Both the position numbers and the translations under genes were made by a program. The notes beneath the pieces were generated by a model. That model saw only the letters and a list, made by a program, of their open reading frames with translations. It ran no database searches and was not told the DNA's origin. Shown here piece by piece: positions 10,862 through 19,808 of a stretch of DNA of 64,000 nt. Position 1 is the first letter of the stretch. Each line of letters begins with the position of its first letter. This DNA comes from Acinetobacter cumulans (GTDB lineage: Bacteria > Pseudomonadota > Gammaproteobacteria > Pseudomonadales > Moraxellaceae): contig NZ_CP035934.2 in assembly GCF_003024525.3 (NCBI RefSeq), positions 2,542,001-2,606,000 on the forward strand. Reading direction: 5' to 3'.

Positions 10862-12760
10862 TTAGAATGTACGTGGTTTAGGTGGAATAGCATCTACCGA
10901 CAATGGACGGTAACGTACTGGTTTGTACTCTAGACGGTTATCTACAGAGAACCATAAAGTGTGTTTCATCCACTCATCATCACGACGGCCGTATGGGTAG
11001 TCAGCATGATCAGGTGGTAATTCGAAATCTACCACTGTATGCGCACCACGACATTCTTTACGTGCAGCTGCAGAAATTAATGTAGCTTTCGCAACTTCAT
11101 ACAAGTTTTCAACTTCTAGAGCTTCAACACGCGCTGTGTTAAATACTTTAGATTTGTCTTTCAAGTGAATGTTACGTACACGTGGTTCGATCGCAAGAAT
11201 CTGTTTCACACCTTCTTCAAGAAGTGCAGATGTACGGAATACACCAGCGTGGTCTTGAACGATGTCACGGATTGCATCTGCAACTTCTTGAGCATTTTCA
11301 CCAGAAGTAGATTCATCAAGATGACGAACACGATTCAAAGTGTTTTCAAGAACAGTTGTAGGTAATGGAGCGTATTCATCACCATGGTGTTTAGTTACAT
11401 AGTCAACAATATGTTCACCAGCAGCTTTACCAAATACAACCAAGTCAAGCAATGAGTTTGTACCTAGACGGTTTGCACCGTGTACAGATACACATGAACA
11501 TTCACCGATTGCATAGAAACCTTTCACTGGTTTAGTGAAATCACGGTCGCCCGCGTTGTGTGAGTACACATCAGTTTCTTTGTTGTAGTTCGCAACCAAA
11601 GCTTCAGTTTCACGAGCTACAGGAACAACTACTTGACCATGAATGTTTGTAGGAATACCACCCATTTGGTAATGGATTGTAGGTACTACAGGAATTGGCT
11701 CTTTAGTAATGTCAACGTTCGCGAATTTCTTACCAATCTCGAATACAGATGGAAGACGTTTCATGATTGTATCAGCACCAAGATGCGTCATATCAAGCAA
11801 GATGTAGTCTTTCTTAGGACCACAGCCACGACCTTCTTTAATTTCTTGGTCCATAGAACGTGATACGAAGTCACGAGGTGCCAAGTCTTTAAGTGTCGGA
11901 GCATAACGTTCCATGAACGGCTCACCAGCATCGTTACGAAGGATTGCACCTTCACCACGACAACCTTCTGTCAACAATACGCCTGCGCCCGCAACACCTG
12001 TTGGGTGGAATTGCCAGAATTCCATATCTTGTAATGGAATACCTGCACGAGCCGCCATACCAAGACCGTCACCAGTGTTGATATAAGCGTTAGTAGATGC
12101 ACGGTAAACACGACCAGCACCACCAGTAGCGAACAATGTTGCTTTACCTTGGAATACTGCAATTTTACCAGTTTCTTGGTCAATTGCTGTAACACCAAGT
12201 ACATCACCAGCTTCGTTACGAATAAGATCAAGCGCGATCCATTCTACGAAGAATTGAGTACCCATTTTCACGTTGCTTTGATAAAGCGTGTGAAGAAGCG
12301 CGTGACCTGTACGGTCGGCAGCTGCACATGCACGTGGAACTGGTTTTTCACCATAGTTCGCAGCATGGCCACCAAATGGACGTTGGTAAATTGTACCGTC
12401 AGCGTTACGGTCAAATGGCATACCAAGGTGTTCAAGCTCGTATACAACTTGAGGCGCTTCACGAGTCATGAACTCGATTGCGTCTTGGTCGCCTAACCAG
12501 TCAGAACCCTTAACAGTGTCGTAGAAGTGATAGTGCCAGTTATCTTCTTGCATGTTACCAAGAGATGCACCGATACCACCCTGCGCCGCTACAGTATGTG
12601 AACGAGTTGGGAATACTTTAGTCAATACAGCAACTTTCAAACCAGCTTGAGCAAGTTGGTAAGAAGCACGCATACCTGAACCACCACCACCAACGATGAC
12701 TGCATCGAAAGTTTCGTGTGGAATATTTGTGTAATCTTCTTTAGGGGTTATAGCGCCCAT
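10862..12760 (-). CDS. sdhA: Succinate dehydrogenase flavoprotein subunit
   Basis: 632 residues, slightly longer than E. coli SdhA. It oxidises succinate to fumarate. The FAD-binding GGGGSGMRAS is near residue 24 and the covalent-FAD histidine lies in RSHTVAAQGG (His55). Substrate-site residues lie in HPTG (near residue 255) and in the HGANRLGTNSLLDL stretch (near residue 430). The C-terminus carries the usual Arg/His-rich segment (AARKECRGAHTVVDF). It begins 12 bases after sdhD in the same operon. No anomaly seen. Confidence 0.97.
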   Translation of the reverse strand: MGAITPKEDYTNIPHETFDAVIVGGGGSGMRASYQLAQAGLKVAVLTKVFPTRSHTVAAQGGIGASLGNMQEDNWHYHFYDTVKGSDWLGDQDAIEFMTREAPQVVYELEHLGMPFDRNADGTIYQRPFGGHAANYGEKPVPRACAAADRTGHALLHTLYQSNVKMGTQFFVEWIALDLIRNEAGDVLGVTAIDQETGKIAVFQGKATLFATGGAGRVYRASTNAYINTGDGLGMAARAGIPLQDMEFWQFHPTGVAGAGVLLTEGCRGEGAILRNDAGEPFMERYAPTLKDLAPRDFVSRSMDQEIKEGRGCGPKKDYILLDMTHLGADTIMKRLPSVFEIGKKFANVDITKEPIPVVPTIHYQMGGIPTNIHGQVVVPVARETEALVANYNKETDVYSHNAGDRDFTKPVKGFYAIGECSCVSVHGANRLGTNSLLDLVVFGKAAGEHIVDYVTKHHGDEYAPLPTTVLENTLNRVRHLDESTSGENAQEVADAIRDIVQDHAGVFRTSALLEEGVKQILAIEPRVRNIHLKDKSKVFNTARVEALEVENLYEVAKATLISAAARKECRGAHTVVDFELPPDHADYPYGRRDDEWMKHTLWFSVDNRLEYKPVRYRPLSVDAIPPKPRTF

Positions 12761-12772
12761 GATTGTTTCCTA

Positions 12773-13138
12773 TCAATTCGCCCAAAAAATCTGGATCGCC
12801 CAGATTGCGTATGCAAATACAGCAATAATAACTGCAGAAGTCAGCACTAAACGCAGACCATTTGCTGAAGGACCCATTTGACGAGTAGTCACATAGTCTG
12901 TGAATACTTGCCACATACCGATCCACGCATGCGCAACAAGAGATAAGACAGCCAATAAAGACATAATCTTCATTGGTAATGTCATCATAAAGCCGTACCA
13001 CTGTTCAAATGTAAAACCACTGTTGCAAAGGATCCAACCAAAGACAACAACAGTATATACAGCCAGTACCACAGCACTTAAGCGTTGGACAAACCAATCA
13101 CGAGAACCTGAACCCGAAAAACCTGAAGCACTTTTCAT
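12773..13138 (-). CDS. sdhD: Succinate dehydrogenase membrane anchor subunit
   Basis: 121 residues from the ATG at 13138, whose A is the last base of the sdhC stop (a TAATG overlap). An upstream in-frame ATG at 13153 would overlap sdhC by 16 bases and is less likely. Three hydrophobic helices are visible (about residues 17-38, 48-70 and 92-118). SGSRDWFVQRLSAVVLAVY holds the usual Ser/Arg quinone-site region and AHAWIGMWQVFTDYV the helix-II heme-histidine region. With SdhC it anchors SdhAB and binds heme b and ubiquinone. Confidence 0.93.
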   Translation of the reverse strand: MKSASGFSGSGSRDWFVQRLSAVVLAVYTVVVFGWILCNSGFTFEQWYGFMMTLPMKIMSLLAVLSLVAHAWIGMWQVFTDYVTTRQMGPSANGLRLVLTSAVIIAVFAYAIWAIQIFWAN

Positions 13139-13536
13139 TAGAGTACGATCCATACAAATGCCGCAATAATACCGATTGCAGACAAGATTAATGCGATAGT
13201 AGCTGCTGTACGACCACTTTGTAGCTCTTCCGCTACGCCAACGTCAGCAAGCAAATGCTTAACACCAGCAATAAAGTGATAGATTAAACCGGCTACAAAT
13301 ACCCATACGATGAAGCGAACAATGAAACCATTAAAGATTTCTTGAACCGCTGCAAAGCCTTCTGGTGAAGACAATGATTTGTCTAATAACCAAAGCAGTA
13401 CCGGTACAAGTAAAAATACGATAACACCTGAAAGACGGTGTAAAATTGATGCAATAGCCACAGGGGATTTTAAGTTTACTGATAAAACTTGACCCATGGA
13501 CAAATTGACAGGTCTGTTGCTTTTCACAGCGGGCAT
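13138..13536 (-). CDS. sdhC: Succinate dehydrogenase cytochrome b556 subunit
   Basis: 132 residues with three transmembrane helices. The SdhC signature is visible as SILHRLSGVIVFLLVPVLL near residue 31 and HFIAGVKHLLADVG near residue 87, where a histidine would ligate heme b. It is the first gene of sdhCDAB. A strong promoter candidate lies about 120 bases upstream (13658-13686). An in-frame ATG 13 codons further in lacks a ribosome-binding site, so the longer start is kept. Confidence 0.94.
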   Translation of the reverse strand: MPAVKSNRPVNLSMGQVLSVNLKSPVAIASILHRLSGVIVFLLVPVLLWLLDKSLSSPEGFAAVQEIFNGFIVRFIVWVFVAGLIYHFIAGVKHLLADVGVAEELQSGRTAATIALILSAIGIIAAFVWIVL

Positions 13537-13603
13537 CCTGTAAGTAAAAACTCCATCCGGAGTTTGTTGGAATTAATTCGAAGGAAAGCTGGCATTGTTC
13601 GGA

Positions 13604-13634
13604 CTTATTTATATATTAAAGCTAGATAAATAAG
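13604..13634 (-). promoter_or_regulatory. Inverted repeat in the sdhC leader
   Basis: CTTATTTAT and ATAAATAAG form a perfect 9-bp stem around a 13-base loop, between the candidate sdhC -10 box and the sdhC start. It may be an operator or a leader stem-loop. No T-tail follows. Confidence 0.4.
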
Positions 13635-13657
13635 ACCTAAACTTTTAACGACACTGA

Positions 13658-13686
13658 ATTATAAAACGTGAACTATCAAAATACAA
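13658..13686 (-). promoter_or_regulatory. sigma70-type promoter of sdhCDAB
   Basis: On the minus strand TTGTAT (-35) is followed by exactly 17 bases and a perfect TATAAT (-10) at 13658-13663. It lies about 120 bases upstream of sdhC, in the right orientation. This is the best-looking promoter in the TCA block. Confidence 0.65.
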
Positions 13687-14565
13687 ACAATGCCATTTAG
13701 GAAATAATCAAAAAAATCCTTAAATAAGAATCATTAACAATTAATTTAAACATAAAAACAATGTAAAAAGATCAGATTTAAACACTATGTTATTGGTTTT
13801 CAAATATTAAATGTTATTTTCATTAATAGTTTTTGGCGTTGTAATAGTTGTTTTTTACTTTAGACTAAAGCACAAAAAAAGTTTATGTCTGTCCCCTCTT
13901 TATTTTAATCAAAAACATAAGTTTATCCAACACCATTATTTAGCAACTAAATACTTATTATTTATTTTCAAAAACATTTGTGAAATATCACGTGACTTAA
14001 TAACAACTTAGTCTGTGAATAACTCTATGTTTTGCACAATTTTAACGCTAAAAACTGCCATTTAACTGGCAAAAAAATTAAAAATCGAATACTAAACACC
14101 CAATTTTATACTTTTAATAAGTCATTTTTTGAGCAAACAAACTTTTTTACAACTTCTATTTAGCGCTTTTAATTATGAGTAATAAAACGACACTTTCATG
14201 AATCACAAACCTGTAAGTTACGAGAATTATAATAATTTAAGTCATAATATGACTTGATTAATAAGAAACATTCAGAGTTTTTAGCAATTAAAATTTGTTT
14301 ACAAATAAAGCAGCAACATCATTTAAGTCTGCAACTCTGCTCTAATTTGACTTATCATACTGCGTCGATGCTGTAATTGACTCATTTCAAGTTGGATAAA
14401 GAGATGACCAAACCTGTGTGAAGGTGGCACTTTTATCCATAAGTATAATTGACAAAATTTCAGTACTCACTAATCTTATAGCAAATTTTGATCCGTCTGA
14501 TTCTCGCATTAAAATATTAGCATTAAGAGTCAGATAAACACTCACCGGGACAGGAGATCTATTGA
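13687..14565. other. Divergent regulatory region between sdhC and gltA
   Basis: Very AT-rich, with no credible gene. A 66-codon plus-strand frame at 13811 has no ribosome-binding site. It contains a perfect inverted repeat AAGTCAT-AAT-ATGACTT at 14239-14255, a weak gltA promoter candidate TTGACT/TGTAAT (14347-14377, 19-base spacer, extended TG), and the gltA ribosome-binding site AGGAG at 14552. The region most likely integrates control of both TCA transcripts. Confidence 0.5.
14239..14255. promoter_or_regulatory. 17-bp palindrome upstream of gltA (possible operator)
   Basis: AAGTCAT-AAT-ATGACTT is perfectly symmetrical and lies about 310 bases before gltA and about 550 bases from the sdhC promoter candidate. 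The binding protein is unknown; this is inference. Confidence 0.3.
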
Positions 14566-15843
14566 ATGTCTGAAGCAACTGGCAAGAAAGCTATTTTACA
14601 GCTTGATGGCAAAGAAATTGAATTACCAATTTACAGCGGCACATTGGGCCCAGATGTAATCGACGTTAAAGATGTATTGGCCGCAGGTCACTTTACTTTT
14701 GATCCTGGTTTTGTATCTACAGCTGCATGTGAATCTAAAATCACATTCATCGATGGCGGTAAAGGCGTTCTTTTACACCGTGGTTACCCAATCGCTCAGC
14801 TTGCAACTAAAGCAGACTACTTAGAAACTTGTTACCTTCTTTTGAATGGTGAGCTTCCAACAGCTGAACAAAAAGAAGTATTTGATGCTAAAGTTCGTAA
14901 CCACACTATGGTTCACGACCAAGTTAGCCGTTTCTTCAATGGCTTCCGCCGTGATGCGCACCCTATGGCGATCATGTGTGGTGTTGTTGGCGCGCTTTCT
15001 GCGTTCTATCACAACGGCTTCGATGTTGAAAACATTGACCACCGTGAAATCACTGCAATCCGCTTAATCGCTAAAGTACCTACTTTGGCTGCTTGGACTT
15101 ACAAATACACAGTAGGTCAACCATTCGTTTACCCACGTAACGATTTAAGCTATGCAGAAAACTTCTTGTACATGATGTTTGCTACTCCAGCAGATCGTGA
15201 CTACAAAGTTGACCCTATTCTTGCGAAAGCAATGGACCGTATCTTCACGCTTCATGCTGACCACGAACAAAACGCTTCTACGTCTACAGTACGTTTAGCT
15301 GGTTCTACTGGTGCTAACCCGTACGCATGTATCGCTGCTGGTATCGCTGCACTTTGGGGCCCTGCTCACGGCGGCGCAAACGAAGCTGTTCTTAAGATGC
15401 TTGATGAAATCGGCACTGTAGAGAACGTTGCTCCGTTCATGGAAAAAGTGAAAACTAAAGAAGTTAAACTTATGGGCTTCGGTCACCGAGTTTACAAAAA
15501 CTTCGATCCACGTGCGAAAGTAATGAAAGAGACTTGTGACGAAGTGTTAACTGCACTTGGTATCAACGATCCACAACTTGCTTTGGCTATGGAACTTGAA
15601 CGTATTGCGCTTTCTGACGAATACTTCATCAAACGTAACCTTTACCCTAACGTAGACTTCTACTCAGGTATCATCCTTAAAGCGATTGGTATCCCAACAG
15701 AAATGTTTACTGTAATCTTCGCTCTTGCACGTACTGTTGGTTGGATCAGCCACTGGTTAGAAATGCACAGCGCACCTTACAAAATTGGTCGTCCACGTCA
15801 GCTTTACACTGGTGAAGTTGAACGCGACATCCAAGGTCGTTAA
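14566..15843 (+). CDS. gltA: Citrate synthase (type II, hexameric, Gram-negative type)
   Basis: 425 residues. It condenses acetyl-CoA with oxaloacetate to citrate. Catalytic residues are visible: His268 in [11 protein letters not shown], His307 in [13 protein letters not shown] and Asp364 in [10 protein letters not shown]. The N-terminal extension of about 40 residues ([19 protein letters not shown]) is typical of the NADH-sensitive type II enzymes of Gram-negative bacteria. AGGAG lies 9 bases before the ATG. It is divergent from sdhCDAB, the standard Acinetobacter arrangement, and is closed by a strong terminator. Confidence 0.97.
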   Translation: MSEATGKKAILQLDGKEIELPIYSGTLGPDVIDVKDVLAAGHFTFDPGFVSTAACESKITFIDGGKGVLLHRGYPIAQLATKADYLETCYLLLNGELPTAEQKEVFDAKVRNHTMVHDQVSRFFNGFRRDAHPMAIMCGVVGALSAFYHNGFDVENIDHREITAIRLIAKVPTLAAWTYKYTVGQPFVYPRNDLSYAENFLYMMFATPADRDYKVDPILAKAMDRIFTLHADHEQNASTSTVRLAGSTGANPYACIAAGIAALWGPAHGGANEAVLKMLDEIGTVENVAPFMEKVKTKEVKLMGFGHRVYKNFDPRAKVMKETCDEVLTALGINDPQLALAMELERIALSDEYFIKRNLYPNVDFYSGIILKAIGIPTEMFTVIFALARTVGWISHWLEMHSAPYKIGRPRQLYTGEVERDIQGR

Positions 15844-15861
15844 TTCGCAAGAATTCTTCGA

Positions 15862-15899
15862 TATAAAAAAACCGCCCTTTGTGGCGGTTTTTTTATATC
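15862..15899 (+). terminator. gltA terminator
   Basis: ACCGCC-CTTTGT-GGCGGT followed by a T-run. A-rich flanks extend the stem (GATATAAAAAA with TTTTTTATATC), making it symmetrical and probably bidirectional. Confidence 0.85.
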
Positions 15900-16115
15900 T
15901 GAACAATTAAATCTGTATATTGCTTTTTAAGTCACTCCAATGATGTGCCTACGCGCTCATATCAGCGCAACCACAAACATTTTAAGATTCCCACGCACAA
16001 TCCTCATTAGCTAGCTTAGGCAGGCGTTTAAGACGTTTTAAGTACTCGGCATATTCAAGCGGAATCAAAAAGAGCTAAATTCTATCGAAGCACCCATTCA
16101 AACGATAAATAAAAA
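15900..16115. other. Intergenic gap between gltA and the monooxygenase gene, with a possible gene remnant
   Basis: About 0.2 kb. On the minus strand (about 16060-15975) a frame bounded by stops reads as a charged peptide ending KRLKRLPKLANEDCAWES. It has protein-like composition but no start or ribosome-binding site. It may be the decayed end of a former gene, or chance. Confidence 0.3.
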
Positions 16116-16136
16116 AGCCTGAGATATACTCAGGCT
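16116..16136 (-). terminator. Terminator of the monooxygenase cassette
   Basis: AGCCTGAG-ATATA-CTCAGGCT is a perfect 8-bp stem. On the minus strand it is followed by a T-run, 25 bases past the monooxygenase stop. Confidence 0.85.
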
Positions 16137-16160
16137 TTTAATGAAATCTGTTTTTTAGCT

Positions 16161-17756
16161 TTAAGTAACATCATAACGCGATAAATCGAGCTTCTGTAGG
16201 CGTGTTTTTAACTCAGTTAAGGACCACGGCCATGCAGCAAAATTTCGGCCATTTTGATCTAAATAATAACTTGAGCATCCGCCTGCATTAAATACGGTTT
16301 TATGCAGATTGGCTTGTAACTTCACATTATGGTAACGCAATACATCTGGCTTAATTGAGATTTGATTTAAGCCCTGCTGTTTCATTTGAAGTAGCCCATC
16401 CACAATGTATTGAATCTGTGCTTCTGCAATACCAATAAATGAATCGTAAACCAAAATATTTGGCCCTAGCACCAAAAATGCATTCGGTACTTTTTCAATG
16501 CTCGCCCCCAAATACGCCTCAGGAGAACTGTCTTTCCAACGATCCGACAGTCGAATACCGTCCGTATCCCAAACTCGCTGACCAATAGGCGGATGAGCCA
16601 CTTCAAAGCCCGTACCCAGTAAGATTACATCCACTTCAAAGCGCTCACCGTTGGCTGCAATGACGGTATTTCCGTCTATTTCAACTAAACCATGCGGCAC
16701 CAATTTAACATTGTCTTGTTGCAATGCAGGATAATAGTTATTGGCAAATAAAAGTCGCTTACAGCCAATCGAGAAATTGGGGGTTACGGCTTCTCTGAGT
16801 GTGTCATCTTTAATTTGCAATTTTAACAATTGGCGACTGAGGTAATTCGCAGGCTCTAAAAAATTAGGATGACGTAAACCAAAGTTAATGCCATTTAAAA
16901 TCTGCGCCACACTACCACGCCAGATTTGCTGAATGGCAGGGAATCGCTCGACCAATGCTTTGGTTTTATTGCCCAGTGGCATGTCTGCTTTTGGCAATAC
17001 CCAAGGAGCTGTGCGCTGAAATACCACCAACGCTTTAGCCAAAGGCTGTACTTGTGGAATAAATTGGATTGCAGAAGCACCAGTGCCAATCACCGCAATA
17101 CGCTTACCTTTTAGGTCATAATCATGATTCCAGCGCGCAGAATGAAACATTTCACCCTTAAAGCTTTCAATACCTTTAATTTTTGGTAAAGATGGCTCTG
17201 TAATCGGGCCAGTGCTAAAAATCACAGTTTTTGCTCGATATGCACCTTGTGAGGTTTCCAAATTCCACACATGCGCTTTTGCATCCCATTTTGCTTCCAG
17301 CAGTTCGTGCTTAAACTGAATTTTATCTTGTAGCTTAAATTTAGTTACCACGCCTTCTAAGTAGCTTAAAATTTCAGGTTGCTTGGCAAACAAATGACTC
17401 CATTGATGACTCGGTGCAAATGAAAACGAATACAGTGCTGAAGGTACATCACAGCCACAGCCTGGATAATTATTATCACGCCATGTTCCACCCACACGGT
17501 CTGCTTTTTCGAGCACAAGATAATTGTCATAGCCTGCTTGTTGCATTTTATGTGCAGCGGCAATTCCTGAAATTCCCGCGCCAATCACAATTGTGTCGTA
17601 AGTATGCAGTACTTTTTCAACTGCTTTTTTTGTAGCTTTAGCGCTATCAGTCTTCGCCACTGTCTTTGTTTTCACTTGTGTTGAATCGCCTTGCTCAGAT
17701 ACGGCCTGAGATTCATCTGCTAGATCTAATTGTGTTTCCATATTCATTTTATTCAC
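16161..17756 (-). CDS. Flavin-containing monooxygenase, Baeyer-Villiger type
   Basis: 531 residues. The first 50 residues are polar and low in complexity and are not part of the usual fold. Then come FAD-binding GAGISG (59-64), the Baeyer-Villiger fingerprint FxGxxxHxxxW as FKGEMFHSARW (199-209), and the NADPH-binding GTGASA (224-229). Such enzymes insert oxygen next to a ketone carbonyl using NADPH and O2, giving esters or lactones; the substrate here is unknown. The SDR gene ends 4 bases upstream and a predicted metal-dependent hydrolase precedes it, so the three are probably co-transcribed. The SDR could supply the ketone from an alcohol. The family call is strong; the pathway is inferred. 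Confidence 0.88.
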   Translation of the reverse strand: MNKMNMETQLDLADESQAVSEQGDSTQVKTKTVAKTDSAKATKKAVEKVLHTYDTIVIGAGISGIAAAHKMQQAGYDNYLVLEKADRVGGTWRDNNYPGCGCDVPSALYSFSFAPSHQWSHLFAKQPEILSYLEGVVTKFKLQDKIQFKHELLEAKWDAKAHVWNLETSQGAYRAKTVIFSTGPITEPSLPKIKGIESFKGEMFHSARWNHDYDLKGKRIAVIGTGASAIQFIPQVQPLAKALVVFQRTAPWVLPKADMPLGNKTKALVERFPAIQQIWRGSVAQILNGINFGLRHPNFLEPANYLSRQLLKLQIKDDTLREAVTPNFSIGCKRLLFANNYYPALQQDNVKLVPHGLVEIDGNTVIAANGERFEVDVILLGTGFEVAHPPIGQRVWDTDGIRLSDRWKDSSPEAYLGASIEKVPNAFLVLGPNILVYDSFIGIAEAQIQYIVDGLLQMKQQGLNQISIKPDVLRYHNVKLQANLHKTVFNAGGCSSYYLDQNGRNFAAWPWSLTELKTRLQKLDLSRYDVT

Positions 17757-17760
17757 TTTT

Positions 17761-18606
17761 TTATTTGGTCAAATTACTAAAAATGGGATAACCCAAACCT
17801 AAAAGCTTGACGTACAAACTTGGTGAAGCACGTTTTAACCACCAAAATAACTTCGCATCGGGTTGCGGAATGGTATACAGCTTGCCTGCATCCAATTGAT
17901 TCAGTGTTTTCGCTGCAACCGCATCACTGGTGGTAAAAGCATGTTGCATCAATAATTTATCGGCCATACCCGAATAACGACTCGGTAAACGGCCATTTTT
18001 CATAATATTGGTTGGAACCAAGGTAGGACAAAGCACATTCACGCGAATATTAGATGCGTGTAACTCAGAAGCTAGGGTTTCAGACAATGCCAACACACTC
18101 GATTTGGTCACGTTATATGCAGTCATTTCGGGCGCTGCGGTATAACCTGCAGCAGATGCCACATTAATAATGGCACCAAAACCTTGTTGCTTAAACTTCG
18201 GCACAAAATAGTGGCAACCATGAATCACCCCCCATAAGTTGACATGCATACACCACTGCCAATCCTCTAGAGAAACCTCTTCAAACTTACCGCCCAAGCC
18301 CACGCCTGCATTGTTAATTAACAAACTTACAGGATGTCCAAGCAAAGCTTCAGCTTCTGATGCCAAAGCCTGCACCGACTCTTTATTTCCCACATCGCAC
18401 TGTACGGCATAAGCTTGTTGACCGGTTTTGCTACGGATCTGCTCTACTGTTTCTTGCGCTGCCTCTAAGTTAATATCTGCACATACAATTTGACCACCGC
18501 GCTGTGCCAGCTCAAGTGCAAAACTACGTCCAATACCACTTCCTGCACCTGTTACAACTGCGTATGCTTGGTGACTTGGCTTTTTCTTTTGACTAAATAA
18601 TCCCAT
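17761..18606 (-). CDS. Short-chain dehydrogenase/reductase
   Basis: 281 residues, a classical SDR. The nucleotide-binding TGAGSGIG is at residues 19-26, the structural NNAG at 98-101 and the catalytic YNVTK at 164-168, with the Ser in NVASAAG. The C-terminus has a hydrophobic/aromatic tail (about 240-281), as in membrane-associated lipid or retinol-type SDRs. It lies 4 bases before the monooxygenase and 26 bases after the hydrolase. It probably interconverts an alcohol and a ketone or aldehyde used by the neighbouring enzymes; the substrate is not evident. Confidence 0.88.
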   Translation of the reverse strand: MGLFSQKKKPSHQAYAVVTGAGSGIGRSFALELAQRGGQIVCADINLEAAQETVEQIRSKTGQQAYAVQCDVGNKESVQALASEAEALLGHPVSLLINNAGVGLGGKFEEVSLEDWQWCMHVNLWGVIHGCHYFVPKFKQQGFGAIINVASAAGYTAAPEMTAYNVTKSSVLALSETLASELHASNIRVNVLCPTLVPTNIMKNGRLPSRYSGMADKLLMQHAFTTSDAVAAKTLNQLDAGKLYTIPQPDAKLFWWLKRASPSLYVKLLGLGYPIFSNLTK

Positions 18607-18632
18607 CGATATGTCCTTATCTCAATCTGCAC

Positions 18633-19589
18633 TTACACACGCAACGCTGGCGTAAATTCTTTGGTAAAATACGGCGTTAACACCCCTGTTTCTGGGTTTA
18701 ATAAACGATCTTTGTAATATTCTAAAAACACCGAGGTATCGTGATCATTCGGGTGAAAGCTCGGACGCAAATAGTCAAAAATATGTCCAATACTGCTACC
18801 ATAAACCCCGTCTTTTAAGCCAAAGATCAACTGGAAACTACGCGGTACATCTTTCCAATAACTCAGACTGATTAAGTTTGATGGCTTGCGGTAAAACGGC
18901 ACAAAGAAAGCACCAACTGAGATTAAGCCGAGAATCGTGATCAGGGCTGGAAAAAAGCCTGCCACACGCAATGCATAATTGCTGGATAAAACCTGAAATA
19001 CATCAAAGGCAATATCTTTATGCTCTGATTCTTCTAGCATGTGCCACATCCAAATGGCACGTTGCTTCTCATCACTCGATTTAAAAAATAGCTCTTCATG
19101 ATTCATCATGTACTCAGCCAATACCGCTGTAAAATGCTCAATTGCAGCCATCAATGACAGCTTCATTGGTTGTGGTAAGCGTTCAAAACCATAAGCAAAG
19201 ACATAATGTTCTAATTTACGAAAAATCGTCACAGGTAAGCCACGTTGTAAATAAGCTTCGTTCAGCTCTTCATGCATTTTTGAATGTATAGCTTCTTGAC
19301 CAATGAGTGAGGTCACGCGTTGCTTGAGCACAGGGTCTTGAATGAAATCACGGTGAAATCGCGCGGTATCAATTACAAGGTCTTCACCGCGAGTCAAAAA
19401 AATTGATAATGAGGCAAAATAAGCGCTGGCCAATTCTGCATTCATATAAAATTTTTCATCGATTTTTTGAGGCTCAAAATCAAATTTCATGTGACGAATT
19501 GGCACAACATTCGATTGGCTATTTTCATCAAATATAGGAGTGGTAAATACCTTAGACAGTGCTTTTTTAATTGGGCTAATCATTTGCAT
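18633..19589 (-). CDS. Predicted metal-dependent hydrolase (PF10118-type, ferritin-like helices)
   Basis: 318 residues (312 if the second in-frame ATG, MISPIK, is used). Helix-borne metal-type motifs are visible: EAIHSKMHEELNE near residue 100, AAIEHFTAVLAEYMMNHEE near 145 and HMLEESEHKDIAFDVF near 185. These Glu/His spacings resemble a di-iron four-helix bundle. A hydrophobic stretch at about residues 208-232 suggests membrane association. The family is annotated only as a predicted metal-dependent hydrolase and its reaction is unknown. It is the first gene of the three-gene cassette, and the 219-bp gap upstream may hold the promoter. Confidence 0.75.
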   Translation of the reverse strand: MQMISPIKKALSKVFTTPIFDENSQSNVVPIRHMKFDFEPQKIDEKFYMNAELASAYFASLSIFLTRGEDLVIDTARFHRDFIQDPVLKQRVTSLIGQEAIHSKMHEELNEAYLQRGLPVTIFRKLEHYVFAYGFERLPQPMKLSLMAAIEHFTAVLAEYMMNHEELFFKSSDEKQRAIWMWHMLEESEHKDIAFDVFQVLSSNYALRVAGFFPALITILGLISVGAFFVPFYRKPSNLISLSYWKDVPRSFQLIFGLKDGVYGSSIGHIFDYLRPSFHPNDHDTSVFLEYYKDRLLNPETGVLTPYFTKEFTPALRV

Positions 19590-19808
19590 AATGCTTACTC
19601 TTTTTTATTCGCATCCGATCTGCGAAATACGCCAATGTGGTGTACGCAATACACCAACCGATGTAAAAAAAGTAAGCCAACTGGCTATGCAATCCATTTG
19701 CAAAAATCGTCTTTAGATTGGCATTTTTTACCTATCTCGACGCATGTCTAACAATTTTTTCAATTATTTTTCTTTAAAAACCATTTTCTTATCAGTTCAG
19801 GTCACGCC

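Noticed and set aside
13138..13153. sdhC/sdhD overlap of 16 bases as a possible frameshift or fusion
   Set aside because: A TAATG stop-start junction explains it with a one-base overlap; both proteins are full length.
13811..14011. 66-codon frame in the gltA-sdhC gap
   Set aside because: One hydrophobic stretch, but no ribosome-binding site and composition typical of random AT-rich DNA.
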